A stretch of DNA of 64,000 bases from Thermodesulfobacteriota bacterium (lineage in GTDB: Bacteria; Desulfobacterota; GWC2-55-46), in contig CP129479.1 in the NCBI GenBank assembly GCA_030583865.1, positions 2,132,819 to 2,196,818 on the forward strand, read 5' to 3'. Under the pieces are notes generated by a model that saw only the letters and a program-made list of their open reading frames with translations, was not told the DNA's origin and searched no databases. The translations under genes and the position numbers were made by a program. This document shows, piece by piece, positions 24,950-33,468 of this stretch. Each line of letters begins with the position of its first letter. Position 1 is the stretch's first letter.

Positions 24950-26005
24950 ATGAAATGGGAATACCTTCTCACCCTTGTAATTTCAGTCATAATCGGCTAC
25001 CTGATGTACCTGGTCATGGTGCCGTTCCTTATACCGGTTTTCTGGGCCATAATCTTCGTAATCCTTTTCTATCCCTATTATATTTGGCTCACAAGGCGGT
25101 TTCGAGGGCGGAAGTCGCTTGCCTCCATTATCGCGTGCGCCAGCATAGCCCTTTTCCTGATAGTGCCCATGGCCATCCTGGGGTCGGCGCTTGCCGCCGA
25201 GCTGCTTAACCTGTATGCGTGGGCCGAGAACTATATCAAGGACATATCGGCACGCGCCGCCACACCTGGCTTTTTCTTCACGTGGGCCGAAAAATACCTC
25301 GGCGGCTATGTAGACCTGGGGGCGCTTGACATAAGGGGCATGGCCGCCACGGTAATAAGGGAGGCCGCAGGCTTCGCCGGCCAGGGTATAACCGGCTTCT
25401 TCAAAGGCTTCGCAAGCCTCGTAATAAACCTCTTTCTCGCGTTTTTCACCATGTATTTCCTTTTCAAGGACGGAGACAAGCTCTTCAGGGTCGTAAAGGA
25501 CCTCGTGCCGGTCTCCCCGGAGCACAAGGAGGAGATAATACGGAAGAACAGGGGGGTCATATACGCGACCATTTACGGAGGCGTGCTCGTTGGCGTGGTG
25601 CAGGCCATACTGGGCGGCATAGCCCTGTGGTATCTGGGCATAGAGGCTGTACTGGTCCTGACTTTCGTCATGTTCCTCACCACGTTCATCCCGAACATCG
25701 GGGCTTCGCTCGTATGGGCGCCTGTCGCCGTTTACCTTGCGGTGAACGGCGACTACATCGGCGCCGTCGGGCTTTCGGTCTGGGGCATATTCGTAATAGG
25801 CCTTGTTGATAATTTCATGAGGCCGTATCTCGTGAGCGGCAGGACCAACCTCCACCCGCTCCTCCTCTTCTTCAGCATACTCGGGGCAATGAACGCGTTC
25901 GGGCTCATCGGCATAATCGCCGGTCCGCTGATAATCTCCATCGGGCAGGCCATGGTCGAGTTCTATCACGAGTACGTCGAAAAGCAGAACACCCGGGCGG
26001 GTTAA
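24950..26005 (+). CDS. AI-2E family (PerM-like) membrane transporter
   Basis: This 351-residue integral membrane protein has about eight membrane segments: two N-terminal pairs, a soluble stretch (about 75-160), then more helices. It contains the family's TTFIPNIGA segment and the GPLIISIGQA C-terminal helix. Substrates in this family are diverse, including autoinducer-2 and ions. The stop TAA is followed immediately by the ATG of the protease gene, indicating an operon. Confidence 0.85.
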   Translation: MKWEYLLTLVISVIIGYLMYLVMVPFLIPVFWAIIFVILFYPYYIWLTRRFRGRKSLASIIACASIALFLIVPMAILGSALAAELLNLYAWAENYIKDISARAATPGFFFTWAEKYLGGYVDLGALDIRGMAATVIREAAGFAGQGITGFFKGFASLVINLFLAFFTMYFLFKDGDKLFRVVKDLVPVSPEHKEEIIRKNRGVIYATIYGGVLVGVVQAILGGIALWYLGIEAVLVLTFVMFLTTFIPNIGASLVWAPVAVYLAVNGDYIGAVGLSVWGIFVIGLVDNFMRPYLVSGRTNLHPLLLFFSILGAMNAFGLIGIIAGPLIISIGQAMVEFYHEYVEKQNTRAG

Positions 26006-26887
26006 ATGAACGGCGACAACGGATACACAATCGCATACGGGCCTGAAAGGCCCCGGGTGCTCCTGCCTCTGGCCCTCTTCATGCTAACGGTAGCAACTAC
26101 CGTCGCATCCGGGGCCATGCAGCAGGGGGTGGACATATTTTCAAACCCTTATGGGCTTACGCAGGGCATCCCATTCTCCGCCTCGCTCCTCCTTATACTC
26201 GGGACGCATGAGCTCGGACATTTCATCGCTTCCAGGAGGCACGGCGTGCTTACGACCCTGCCGACGTTCATACCCGCGCCCCCGTTCCCGCCCATGATAG
26301 GCACCTTCGGGGCGCTCATCAAGATAAAGTCCCCCATAACCACGAAGGCCGCGCTCGTCGATATCGGGGCGGCAGGGCCGCTCGCGGGGTTCGTCATAGC
26401 GATATTCGTGACCATCTGGGGGCTCGGGGAGTCGATGATAGTGCCAAAGGGCGCGGTCGCGGGCTCGCTCGGCCTCGGCTCGTCGATAATATTCCAGGCC
26501 CTTTCGTATCTGGTCATGGGCCCTCTCCCGGATACGCACGACGTGCTCTTGAGCCCGGTGGCCTTCGCCGGGTGGATAGGCATGTTCGTCACGGCCATGA
26601 ACCTCCTGCCCATAGGCCAGCTCGACGGCGGCCACCTCGTCTACGCGCTCCTCGGCCCGATGCACAGGGCCTTTTCTTTCGGCATGCTCGCCGTCCTCGT
26701 AATTCTCGGGTTCGCGGCCTGGCCAGGCTGGTTCATATGGGCCGCCCTGATAGCGGTAATCGGCACCTTCCACCCGCCGGTAGAAGACCAGCACGAGCCC
26801 ATGGACGGCAGAAGGATGCTCATAACAGCCGCAACCACGGCGGTATTTGTATTGACTTTCATACCCGCGCCATTTTATATTGCATGA
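26006..26887 (+). CDS. Site-2 protease family (M50) membrane zinc protease
   Basis: The 293-residue multi-pass membrane protein has the HELGH zinc motif (H68, E69, H72) and the third zinc ligand in LLPIGQLDGGH (D207), as in S2P/SREBP-type intramembrane proteases. It lacks a PDZ domain, so it belongs to the short M50 group rather than RseP. It starts one base after the upstream stop and shares an ATGA overlap with the cytochrome b5-like gene. It probably cleaves membrane-bound regulators. Confidence 0.88.
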   Translation: MNGDNGYTIAYGPERPRVLLPLALFMLTVATTVASGAMQQGVDIFSNPYGLTQGIPFSASLLLILGTHELGHFIASRRHGVLTTLPTFIPAPPFPPMIGTFGALIKIKSPITTKAALVDIGAAGPLAGFVIAIFVTIWGLGESMIVPKGAVAGSLGLGSSIIFQALSYLVMGPLPDTHDVLLSPVAFAGWIGMFVTAMNLLPIGQLDGGHLVYALLGPMHRAFSFGMLAVLVILGFAAWPGWFIWAALIAVIGTFHPPVEDQHEPMDGRRMLITAATTAVFVLTFIPAPFYIA

Positions 26888-27123
26888 TCATGAAGATATT
26901 CGATGAAAAAGAGCTCAAGCAGTTCGACGGCAGCGACCCCTCCAGGCCCGTCTACATAGCGTACAACGGCAAGGTCTATGACGTGACCGGAAACCCGCTC
27001 TTTATCGACGGCATGCATTTCGAGCATTACTCAGGGGAGGACCTTACGGATTTCATTGCCGACGCCCCCCACGGCGAGGACGTCTTCGAGAAGCTCACTA
27101 TCGTAGGCGAGTTAAAAAAGTAA
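26884..27123 (+). CDS. Cytochrome b5-like heme/steroid-binding domain protein
   Basis: This 79-residue single-domain protein begins MIMKIFDEKELKQFDG. It has the b5-type signature VYIAYNGKVYDVTG and a following HFEHYSGEDLT, where the histidines may ligate haem. Short soluble proteins of this family are common next to membrane genes. The ATG overlaps the protease stop codon (ATGA); a second ATG two codons later is also possible. Confidence 0.82.
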   Translation: MIMKIFDEKELKQFDGSDPSRPVYIAYNGKVYDVTGNPLFIDGMHFEHYSGEDLTDFIADAPHGEDVFEKLTIVGELKK

Positions 27124-27146
27124 AGCCCCAAAGAGAAGCCGGCTGG

Positions 27147-27908
27147 ATGAATATCGTTATACTCGGCTGCGGCACGTCCACCGGCGTGCCGGTCATAGGC
27201 TGCCACTGCGAGGTCTGCTCCTCCCCGAACCCGCTCGATAAGCGCACCAGGTCTTCCCTCCTCATACGGACAAACGGCAGGAACATCCTCATAGATACCT
27301 CGACCGACTTAAGGGCGCAGGCCCTCGCGAACGGGGTCGAAAGGATAGACGCGGTACTCTATACGCACCCGCACGCCGACCACATCCACGGCATAGACGA
27401 CCTACGGGCCTTCAACCTCTCCAACGATAACGCCGCCATCCCATGCTACGGGAGCCAAAGGACCGTAAGCCGCATAAAATCCACTTTCGAGTACATATTC
27501 AAAGACGACGGCAGGGACGGCTGGAAGCCGAACCTCTCGATACAGGCGGTCGAGGGGCCTTTCGAGCTATTCGGCGAGAATGTCGCGCCCGTGCCGGTCA
27601 TGCACGGACAGGCGACGATATTCGGCTGGAGGGTCGGGCAGCTCGCTTACGTGACCGACTGCAGCGAGATACCCGAAGGCTCTTTCGAGGCGCTCCGCGG
27701 CGCTGAAATCCTTGTCCTCGGCGCATTGAGGCATAAGCCGCACCCCACTCACTTCACCATATCCCAGGCGCTGGAGGCCGCGGGGAAAATAGGCGCTCCC
27801 AGGACCATCTTCACCCACCTCAGCCACAACGTCCTCTATGGAAGGGACGGCAAGACCCTGCCCCCGGGAGTCGAATTCGCTTACGACGGGCTTACAGCGG
27901 AGATATAA
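27147..27908 (+). CDS. MBL-fold metallohydrolase (PhnP-like)
   Basis: The 253-residue metallo-beta-lactamase fold protein has H74, H76, D78 and H79 in HPHADHIHG, and an N-terminal GCGTSTGVPVIGCHCEVC with several cysteines as in PhnP-type phosphodiesterases. Later metal ligands are likely in MHGQ and near THLSHN. It probably hydrolyses a cyclic phosphate or related ester in the cytoplasm. Last gene of the 24.9-27.9 kb operon. Confidence 0.85.
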   Translation: MNIVILGCGTSTGVPVIGCHCEVCSSPNPLDKRTRSSLLIRTNGRNILIDTSTDLRAQALANGVERIDAVLYTHPHADHIHGIDDLRAFNLSNDNAAIPCYGSQRTVSRIKSTFEYIFKDDGRDGWKPNLSIQAVEGPFELFGENVAPVPVMHGQATIFGWRVGQLAYVTDCSEIPEGSFEALRGAEILVLGALRHKPHPTHFTISQALEAAGKIGAPRTIFTHLSHNVLYGRDGKTLPPGVEFAYDGLTAEI

Positions 27909-27910
27909 TC

Positions 27911-28168
27911 AGGTTGCCGGAAATCCTTTGGGGGTAACTTTCTGTAGAAAGTTTCCCCCAAGCCCTTTCAAAGACTTTTAGTTCCTGAGAAAACCCCCTA
28001 TTGGGGGTTTTCTCAGGAAGAACTGAAAATTTTTGGAGAGAGTGTTAGGGTCCGATGGATGAAAATGTGATCTATGAGGCTATAAGCCCTATGAGCCTCT
28101 TAAGCATCCAACGGCTCTAGAACCTTTTATAAAAAGGTCCTCTCAAGAATCTTTCGGCAGCTTGCTAA
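27911..28168. repeat. Repeat family B, copy 1, with an inserted palindromic segment
   Basis: The left part (AGGTTGCC ... GGGGGTAACTTTCTGTAGAAAGTTTCCCCC, 27911-27961) and right end (CTTTCGGCAGCTTGCTAA) match the compact copy at 32401-32474. Between them about 175 extra bases are present, including a 17-base-pair perfect palindrome. The element separates the convergent MBL-fold and dehydrogenase genes and probably also stops transcription both ways. Confidence 0.6.
27982..28019. repeat. Perfect 17-bp inverted repeat
   Basis: TTCCTGAGAAAACCCCC (27982-27998) and its exact complement (28003-28019) are separated by four bases. The stem is long and mismatch-free, between two convergent genes. It lacks a T run, so a factor-independent terminator role is not obvious. 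Confidence 0.85.
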
Positions 28169-28176
28169 TAAAACCC

Positions 28177-29292
28177 CTAAGCCGCCCATTTCAGGACGGC
28201 CTTTATCTCTTCCTCGGGATGCGTGGTCATGGCCTCCCTGTATTCCGTGAAGTCGAGCTCCCGGTTTATCATCTTCGCCGTATGCCCCCGCCAACTGTAC
28301 TCGGCCATTGCGAAGTCGTCGAGGGCCATCCTGAAGTGCCCCTCAGCGGAGCTTACGGTCCCGAAGACGAGCTGGTTTTTCCTTACGAGCTGGTCCATCA
28401 ACCGGGCGCCCGGTATGCGGATTGTCCTCTCGTGGACCGCCTCGGATGGGATGCCCGCCACGACATAAACGGCGTTCCTCGCCAGGGCGTCTATCAGGTT
28501 GAACATGAGCCCCGGCACGCCAGCGGACTCGAATACCAGGTCCATTGGCCCCAGTTCCTCGTCTACCTTCTCGGGCTTGACATTTCTGCCGTCTATGTAG
28601 GTCCCCTGTATTCCTGAAAGCCAGCGGGGCCTCGGAGAATCCCCGTCCAGGATGTCCACGCCGTAAACCGAAGCTCCCCGGAGCCTAAGGGCCAGGCAGG
28701 CAAGGAGGCCTATCGTCCCTGTACCTGCTACGAGCGCCCTTTTCCCACGGAACCAGTCGCTCCCTATATTTGCTTCAGGCAGCCTCGCTGACTGGAACTT
28801 CACAACTTCATCAAGGGCCTTTTCGACGACCGACATTGGCTCCAGGAGGACGCCTGCCGGAGCAAGCTCTTCAGGGACGTGTATTACGTGCCTCTGGCTG
28901 TCAACGACGTACTCGGAATTGAACCCGTCGATCCCGGAAAGGCCCCTGTCCCTGTATTTCCCCGTCCTGCACATGTCCGGGCGGCCCATGCGGCATGGGG
29001 CGCACTCGTCGCAGCCCCGCCTTATGGTAAAGACGGCGTAGTCGCCGGGGCTGACCGCGTCGACCTCCTTCCCTGCCTCCACCACTCTTCCGAAGCTCTC
29101 GTGCCCGATGACCAGGTCGTCGAAGCCCTCGGGCGGCGGAGCCTTGCCCTCGGCTATGCGCTCGCGGTCGGTGCCGCAGACGCCCACCCTCGAGACCATC
29201 AGCTTGACCTGGTCACCGGCCCTTATGGCCGGTTCGGGCCGCTCGACAATCCCAAGCTCCCTTCTGCCTGGAGAATACGCTATGGCCTTCAT
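28177..29292 (-). CDS. Zinc-dependent medium-chain (glucose 1-dehydrogenase-like) dehydrogenase
   Basis: This 371-residue MDR-family protein has catalytic zinc ligands C39 (GVCGTD) and H64-E65 (GHESFG), structural zinc cysteines C94, C97, C100 and C108, and a GTGTIG nucleotide-binding loop. The LSGIDGFNSEYVV and VEKALDE segments resemble archaeal-type glucose dehydrogenases, oxidising a sugar with NAD(P)+. Substrate identity is inferred from family resemblance only. Confidence 0.82.
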   Translation of the reverse strand: MKAIAYSPGRRELGIVERPEPAIRAGDQVKLMVSRVGVCGTDRERIAEGKAPPPEGFDDLVIGHESFGRVVEAGKEVDAVSPGDYAVFTIRRGCDECAPCRMGRPDMCRTGKYRDRGLSGIDGFNSEYVVDSQRHVIHVPEELAPAGVLLEPMSVVEKALDEVVKFQSARLPEANIGSDWFRGKRALVAGTGTIGLLACLALRLRGASVYGVDILDGDSPRPRWLSGIQGTYIDGRNVKPEKVDEELGPMDLVFESAGVPGLMFNLIDALARNAVYVVAGIPSEAVHERTIRIPGARLMDQLVRKNQLVFGTVSSAEGHFRMALDDFAMAEYSWRGHTAKMINRELDFTEYREAMTTHPEEEIKAVLKWAA

Positions 29293-29314
29293 ACGCTAAC
29301 CTCCTGAGGGCTTC

Positions 29315-29674
29315 CTATATCTCCAACCCGTACATGGCCCGGTTGTTCTTGAGGTAGAAGGCCCCTTTCACTATCCTGTAGATGACCCATACGGCCACGG
29401 CCAGGAGTATGAAATACCCTATTACGAGGAGATAGGTCAGGGCGCCTATGACGGCCCACAGTATGCTGAACCAGAAGGTCCTTATCTGCCACCTGAAGTG
29501 CGACTCTATCCACGTGCCTCTTACGTCGGATGCCTTGACGTAATTGATTATGACCGCGATTATGTACGTTATGCCTATGAAAAGGCCGATGGCCTGCAGG
29601 ACATATACGGTTGCGGCTATCTTTTTGCCTGCGACCACGGTATCTTCGTAAGTGTCGACCGTTGTCCTTGGCAT
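29315..29674 (-). CDS. Small four-helix membrane protein (DUF4870-like)
   Basis: From the ATG with an AAAGGAG ribosome site the protein has 119 residues and three or four membrane segments. It includes FRWQIRTFWFSILWAVIGALTYLLV and a C-terminal YRIVKGAFYLKNN, typical of DUF4870-type proteins. Function is unknown. It lies 22 bases upstream of the sugar dehydrogenase in the same direction. Confidence 0.75.
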   Translation of the reverse strand: MPRTTVDTYEDTVVAGKKIAATVYVLQAIGLFIGITYIIAVIINYVKASDVRGTWIESHFRWQIRTFWFSILWAVIGALTYLLVIGYFILLAVAVWVIYRIVKGAFYLKNNRAMYGLEI

Positions 29675-29830
29675 GGCATTACTCCTTTCCCCCGGTTTCA
29701 TTCAAGCCGGCAAGACCTGCCCTACATGGCTGGAGGGCCGCTTATCGTCCATATTAAAGTATAACCCCTATTGAGTGTAGATGGCCCGCAATCTGCGAAA
29801 AGCGGGAGGTTGGCGTGAAAAAGCGGAATA

Positions 29831-29981
29831 GCAGGGCGTTGAAACACCCTGCCAAGCGATCAAGGATGGATTGCCGAATTCCGAAGACTATCCAAAGTCT
29901 GGCAATTTATGAGGCTTGGACGGATTCATCCGGCCAGGCCGTGGTCGAAAGTCCAGAAAGGATTTTTCAGCATTCTGTTAG
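29831..29981. repeat. Repeat family A, copy 2
   Basis: It runs from GCAGGGCGTTGAAACACC to GATTTTTCAGCATTCTGTTAG and matches the copy at 6951-7108 in order and boundaries with many substitutions. Its last bases include the TAA stop codon (complement TTA at 29978-29980) of the K+ channel gene. Confidence 0.7.
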
Positions 29982-30823
29982 TTGAGTTTCGAGCCGCAGC
30001 ATTTGCAGAAGACCGCGTCCGTGTCATGGCCTTCAGCGACGCACGATGGGCAGGCCTGGGTCGATTTCCTCGAGGACGCCGCCTGCTGCACCATCTCGAC
30101 CGTCACTATGCCGGTGGGGATGGCGATTATCCCGTACCCGATTATCATGACCGCCGTGGCAAGCCCCATGCCGAGCGCGGTATTGGGCGCGATGTCGCCG
30201 TAACCCACAGTCGTGAGCGTCACCACGCACCAGTATACGCTCATGGGGATGCTGGTAAAGCCGTTCTCCTCGCCCTCCACGAGGTACATGAGCGAGCCGA
30301 GGACGACGACGAGGTTCATGACAGCGAAAAGGAAAACGGATATTTTTTTCCTGCTGGCCTTGAGCGCCCTTATGATGTAAGCGCCCTCGTCCATGTACTC
30401 GAAGAGCTTGAAGGTGCGGAATATGCGTAGCACCCTGAGCACCCGGACCGCCATCAGGTAGCGGCCGCCCGGCAGGAGGAGGTCGATATAGGTAGGGATT
30501 ACGGCAAGGAGGTCTATTATGCCTAAGGTGCTTGTAGCGTACTTTAGGGGCCTTGCGACGCAGATGAGCCTCAAGGCGTATTCTATCGTAAACAGGACGG
30601 TGAAGAACCACTCGGCCACATATAGCGCGGTCCCGTATTCCTCGGAAATCCAGGACACGCTGTCGAGCATGACTACAAGGACGCTAAGGAGTATGGCGGC
30701 TATGAGTGCCTTGTCGAAAAGCCTGCCGGCCGGAGTGTCGGCCTCGTATATTATCTGATGAAGGGCCGCCCTCCAGCCCGTCAGCACGCTTTTTCCGCGT
30801 ATCGCGCCCGCTCTCCCGTCCAT
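29978..30823 (-). CDS. Voltage-gated K+ channel-like protein with C-terminal zinc ribbon
   Basis: This 281-residue protein has six membrane segments. The S4 helix carries regularly spaced arginines (RVLRVLRIFRTFKL, 127-140) and the pore has the TVGYGD selectivity filter (205-210). After S6, C258/C261 and C273/C276 form a short zinc-ribbon-like tail, unusual for a Kv channel. The neighbouring 88-residue membrane protein ends in a similar ribbon, so the two may interact. The stop codon lies inside a repeat A element. Confidence 0.85.
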   Translation of the reverse strand: MDGRAGAIRGKSVLTGWRAALHQIIYEADTPAGRLFDKALIAAILLSVLVVMLDSVSWISEEYGTALYVAEWFFTVLFTIEYALRLICVARPLKYATSTLGIIDLLAVIPTYIDLLLPGGRYLMAVRVLRVLRIFRTFKLFEYMDEGAYIIRALKASRKKISVFLFAVMNLVVVLGSLMYLVEGEENGFTSIPMSVYWCVVTLTTVGYGDIAPNTALGMGLATAVMIIGYGIIAIPTGIVTVEMVQQAASSRKSTQACPSCVAEGHDTDAVFCKCCGSKLN

Positions 30824-30824
30824 C

Positions 30825-31091
30825 TCAGAATTCTATAAACTCGTGTCCGCACCTGGGGCAGTGCGCGGCGGATATGTTCACCTTCATCCTGCAGAAGCCG
30901 CAGGTCCTTGTGCCTCCGCCCACGAACCTCAGGCCCCTGTCCAGAAATAGGGCGTGCGGCATGGCGATAATGAACGCCAGCGTGCCGTAGACCCACCATT
31001 TAAGGAAGCTCCGGCCCTTCTGCATGGCTATGAAAGCGGGCATTATCCCGAGCGAGACCGCTATTATGATCACGAGCACTACCGTATGCAT
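30825..31091 (-). CDS. Small membrane protein with C-terminal zinc ribbon
   Basis: This 88-residue protein has two membrane helices (about 2-22 and 32-50) and a C-terminal CGFC...CPRC ribbon (C64, C67, C78, C81). No family name is recognised. It ends one base before the start of the K+ channel gene, so the two form an operon with a shared zinc-ribbon theme. Confidence 0.7.
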   Translation of the reverse strand: MHTVVLVIIIAVSLGIMPAFIAMQKGRSFLKWWVYGTLAFIIAMPHALFLDRGLRFVGGGTRTCGFCRMKVNISAAHCPRCGHEFIEF

Positions 31092-31139
31092 ATCATCACT
31101 TCTCCCGGCCCGGCTTCCCGGGCCATTTGCGTTCCTGCC

Positions 31140-32378
31140 TTACTCCTCTTCCCCGGAGCCGAGCTCCAGGGACTTAAGCTCAGGCAAAGTAGAGCCTATT
31201 ATGCCCTGCATGTCGCCGTACATGCCTGCCGTGTTGGCGACGGCCCTCTCGAGCTGTTTTTCCCTGCGCGCCCACAGCTTGGTCATGGCCCTCTTCTCGG
31301 CCTCGAGCTCCTCCTTGAGCTCCTTGAAGGACTCCACTATCCCCTCGACCCTCTGCCTGAAGCCCTGGCCGGAAAGATAGTCGTATATGGCCTCCATCTT
31401 CTCGTTCTTTCCGACCGACGAAAGCCTCGCAAGCGACAGCTGGATGAGCCCGGCCCGGAGCACTTCAGCAAGGCAGCCCGCAAGGCCGACGACCGACACC
31501 CACACGCCGTCCATCTGGGCGAAGGACGAGACACCCTTTGGAAGGGCCTCGGTCACGAGCACCGCGACCTCGGCCTTTATGTCCCTCTGGTCGTCCTTGA
31601 GCTTTGCCAGCCACTCGTCGTTCCACGCCTTGGTCCTCTTGGACTCCCACACGATGGAGCCGCAGTGCTGTCCGGTCCGCGTGTAGACCTTCTGGATTAT
31701 GTCCGCGCCCCGCACGCCCTTGGGCACCGGCTCGATGATGTCCACCGGGAACATCGACTTCAAAAGAGCTTCGAGGTCGAGCTCCAGGACCTCGCCCTGG
31801 GCCTGCATGGAGCCCTGCTCGCCCTTACGCTTAAGCTCCTCTATGGTCTTGAGCATATCGCTTATCTTCTTGTCCTTCTCAAGGTCCCTGAGCCTGTGCT
31901 CCTCGGAGAAGATCTCGAGGGCCGACTGGCGTATCTTATCCCTCTCGGAGTCGATCTTCCTGGCCACCTCGATATCGAGCGCCTTCTTCGCCTCCTCGAG
32001 CTCCCTTGCCTTTTTCCTCAGCTCAAGCTCCCTTTTCCGGGCGTCTTCAAGGAGCTCGTCCTTCCTGGCCTGCTCCTCCTTCATGTCCCTGAGCTCGGTC
32101 TCGAACCTCTCAAGGGCCTTTTTCCGCGCCTCTTCGACAAGCTTCGCCTTCTCGGCGGATAGCCTCGACGCGACAGTATCCTCGACCGCTTTCCTCGCCT
32201 CATCCAGCTCCGAAAGCTTTTTCCTGAGCTCCTCTTCCCTCTTCCGGACCTCCAATTCCTTCCGGACGGCCTTCTCCTCGTACTCGGCCCTGAGCCCCTC
32301 CTTGATGCGGTCCGAAAGCGCTTCGGTGAGCTGGAACTCGATATGGCAGTTGGGACACTTTATCGTATGGTCGGACAT
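31140..32378 (-). CDS. DUF2130 family protein
   Basis: The 412-residue protein begins with a CPNCHIEF zinc-finger-like motif. A long charged coiled coil follows (about 25-190, repeated EEARKKALERFETEL-type heptads), then a globular domain with LELDLEALLKSMFPVD and IVWESKRTKAWNDEWLAKLKDDQRD, diagnostic of DUF2130. The second domain resembles a nuclease fold, but activity is unproven. Confidence 0.85.
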   Translation of the reverse strand: MSDHTIKCPNCHIEFQLTEALSDRIKEGLRAEYEEKAVRKELEVRKREEELRKKLSELDEARKAVEDTVASRLSAEKAKLVEEARKKALERFETELRDMKEEQARKDELLEDARKRELELRKKARELEEAKKALDIEVARKIDSERDKIRQSALEIFSEEHRLRDLEKDKKISDMLKTIEELKRKGEQGSMQAQGEVLELDLEALLKSMFPVDIIEPVPKGVRGADIIQKVYTRTGQHCGSIVWESKRTKAWNDEWLAKLKDDQRDIKAEVAVLVTEALPKGVSSFAQMDGVWVSVVGLAGCLAEVLRAGLIQLSLARLSSVGKNEKMEAIYDYLSGQGFRQRVEGIVESFKELKEELEAEKRAMTKLWARREKQLERAVANTAGMYGDMQGIIGSTLPELKSLELGSGEEE

Positions 32379-32400
32379 CGAGAAATCAAGGACGCTTAAC

Positions 32401-32474
32401 AGGTTGGCGAGAGGCTTTTTGGGGGAAACTTTCTGTAGAAAGGTTTCCCCCAGAGTCTTTCAGCAGCCTGCTAT
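32401..32474. repeat. Repeat family B, copy 2
   Basis: The compact element AGGTTGGCGAGAGGC ... CAGCAGCCTGCTA contains the hairpin GGGGGAAACTTTC-TGTA-GAAAGGTTTCCCCC. Its right end includes the TAG stop codon of trxB (complement CTA at 32471-32473). The second copy at 27911-28168 is interrupted by extra sequence. Confidence 0.65.
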
Positions 32475-33394
32475 GCCCTTGCCTCCGTTTCGAATTGTTC
32501 GATATAGTCTATGGCGGATGCCGCGGCTATGGCCCCGTCGCCGACCGCTGTCGCCACCTGTAGTAAAGGGGTTGTCCGGCAGTCGCCTGCCGCGAATACG
32601 CCCGGCATGCTCGTCTGCAGCCTTGCATCCGTCTTTATAAAGCCGTTATCGTCCTTGTCAACGTCCACGAAGTCGGTCGTTGGGTTTATGCCCACGAATA
32701 TGAAGACCCCCTCGACGTCTATGGACTTCTTCTCTCCTGTTCTGATGTCGTCAAGGATGGCGCTCTTGACGAGCCCGGCTTCTTCTTTTATGTGCGTGAG
32801 TATGTGGCTCTTCAATATCTCTATATTGGGCGTGCTCTCGAGTTTCTCCTGGTGCATCTTCTCGGCCCTGAACCTGTCCCTCCTGTGGGAGATGTATACC
32901 TTGGCCGCTATCCTCGAAAGGTAGACTGCCTCCTTTACGGCGGTGTCGCCCCCGCCCACGACCAGGACCTTGAGGTTCCTGAAGAACGGGCCGTCGCAGG
33001 TGGCGCAGTAGGAGACGCCCTTTCCGGTAAGCTCTTTCTCTCCGGGCACGCCGAGCCTCTTAGGTCTGGCGCCTGTCGCTATTATAACGGCCTTGGCCCT
33101 TATTTCGCCCTCGGTGGTCTTTAATACCTTTACGCCGCCTTCGAGCGCGATGTCATTTACGCCCGCGAGCCGTATCTCGAGGCCGAGGCCGCGCGCGTGC
33201 TCCTCGAACTTCTCCATGAGCCCTGCGCCGCTTATGGACGGGAAACCGGGATAGTTCTCGATAACGTCGCTCACGGCTATCTGGCCGCCCACCATCTGCT
33301 TCTCAATAAGCACCGTCTTGAGCCTCGCCCTTTGCGCGTATATGCCGGCCGTGAGCCCGGCAGGCCCGCCCCCGATTATGACAAGATCGTACAT
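32471..33394 (-). CDS. trxB: Thioredoxin-disulfide reductase
   Basis: This 307-residue flavoprotein has an N-terminal FAD-binding GGGPAG motif (8-13), the redox-active CATC (C130 and C133) in SYCATCDGPFF, a GGGDTAVKEA NADPH loop, and a C-terminal GVFAAGDCR. It transfers electrons from NADPH to thioredoxin in the cytoplasm. The ATG has AGGAGG nine bases upstream. Thioredoxin itself is not in the window. Confidence 0.93.
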   Translation of the reverse strand: MYDLVIIGGGPAGLTAGIYAQRARLKTVLIEKQMVGGQIAVSDVIENYPGFPSISGAGLMEKFEEHARGLGLEIRLAGVNDIALEGGVKVLKTTEGEIRAKAVIIATGARPKRLGVPGEKELTGKGVSYCATCDGPFFRNLKVLVVGGGDTAVKEAVYLSRIAAKVYISHRRDRFRAEKMHQEKLESTPNIEILKSHILTHIKEEAGLVKSAILDDIRTGEKKSIDVEGVFIFVGINPTTDFVDVDKDDNGFIKTDARLQTSMPGVFAAGDCRTTPLLQVATAVGDGAIAAASAIDYIEQFETEARA

Positions 33395-33468
33395 CGCGTG
33401 AAAGCCTCCTTCTGAGCGTATAAGAATAATCCTAAACCAGATAAGGGGTATAATTCAAGGCAATCTAT

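Noticed and set aside
30954-32162. Long plus-strand open frame opposite the DUF2130 gene
   Set aside because: Leu-rich antisense shadow of the coiled coil; DUF2130 on the minus strand has clear family motifs.
32417-32452. Hairpin of repeat B as a Rho-independent terminator for trxB
   Set aside because: The stem is strong but no T run follows on either strand, so it is annotated only as part of the repeat.
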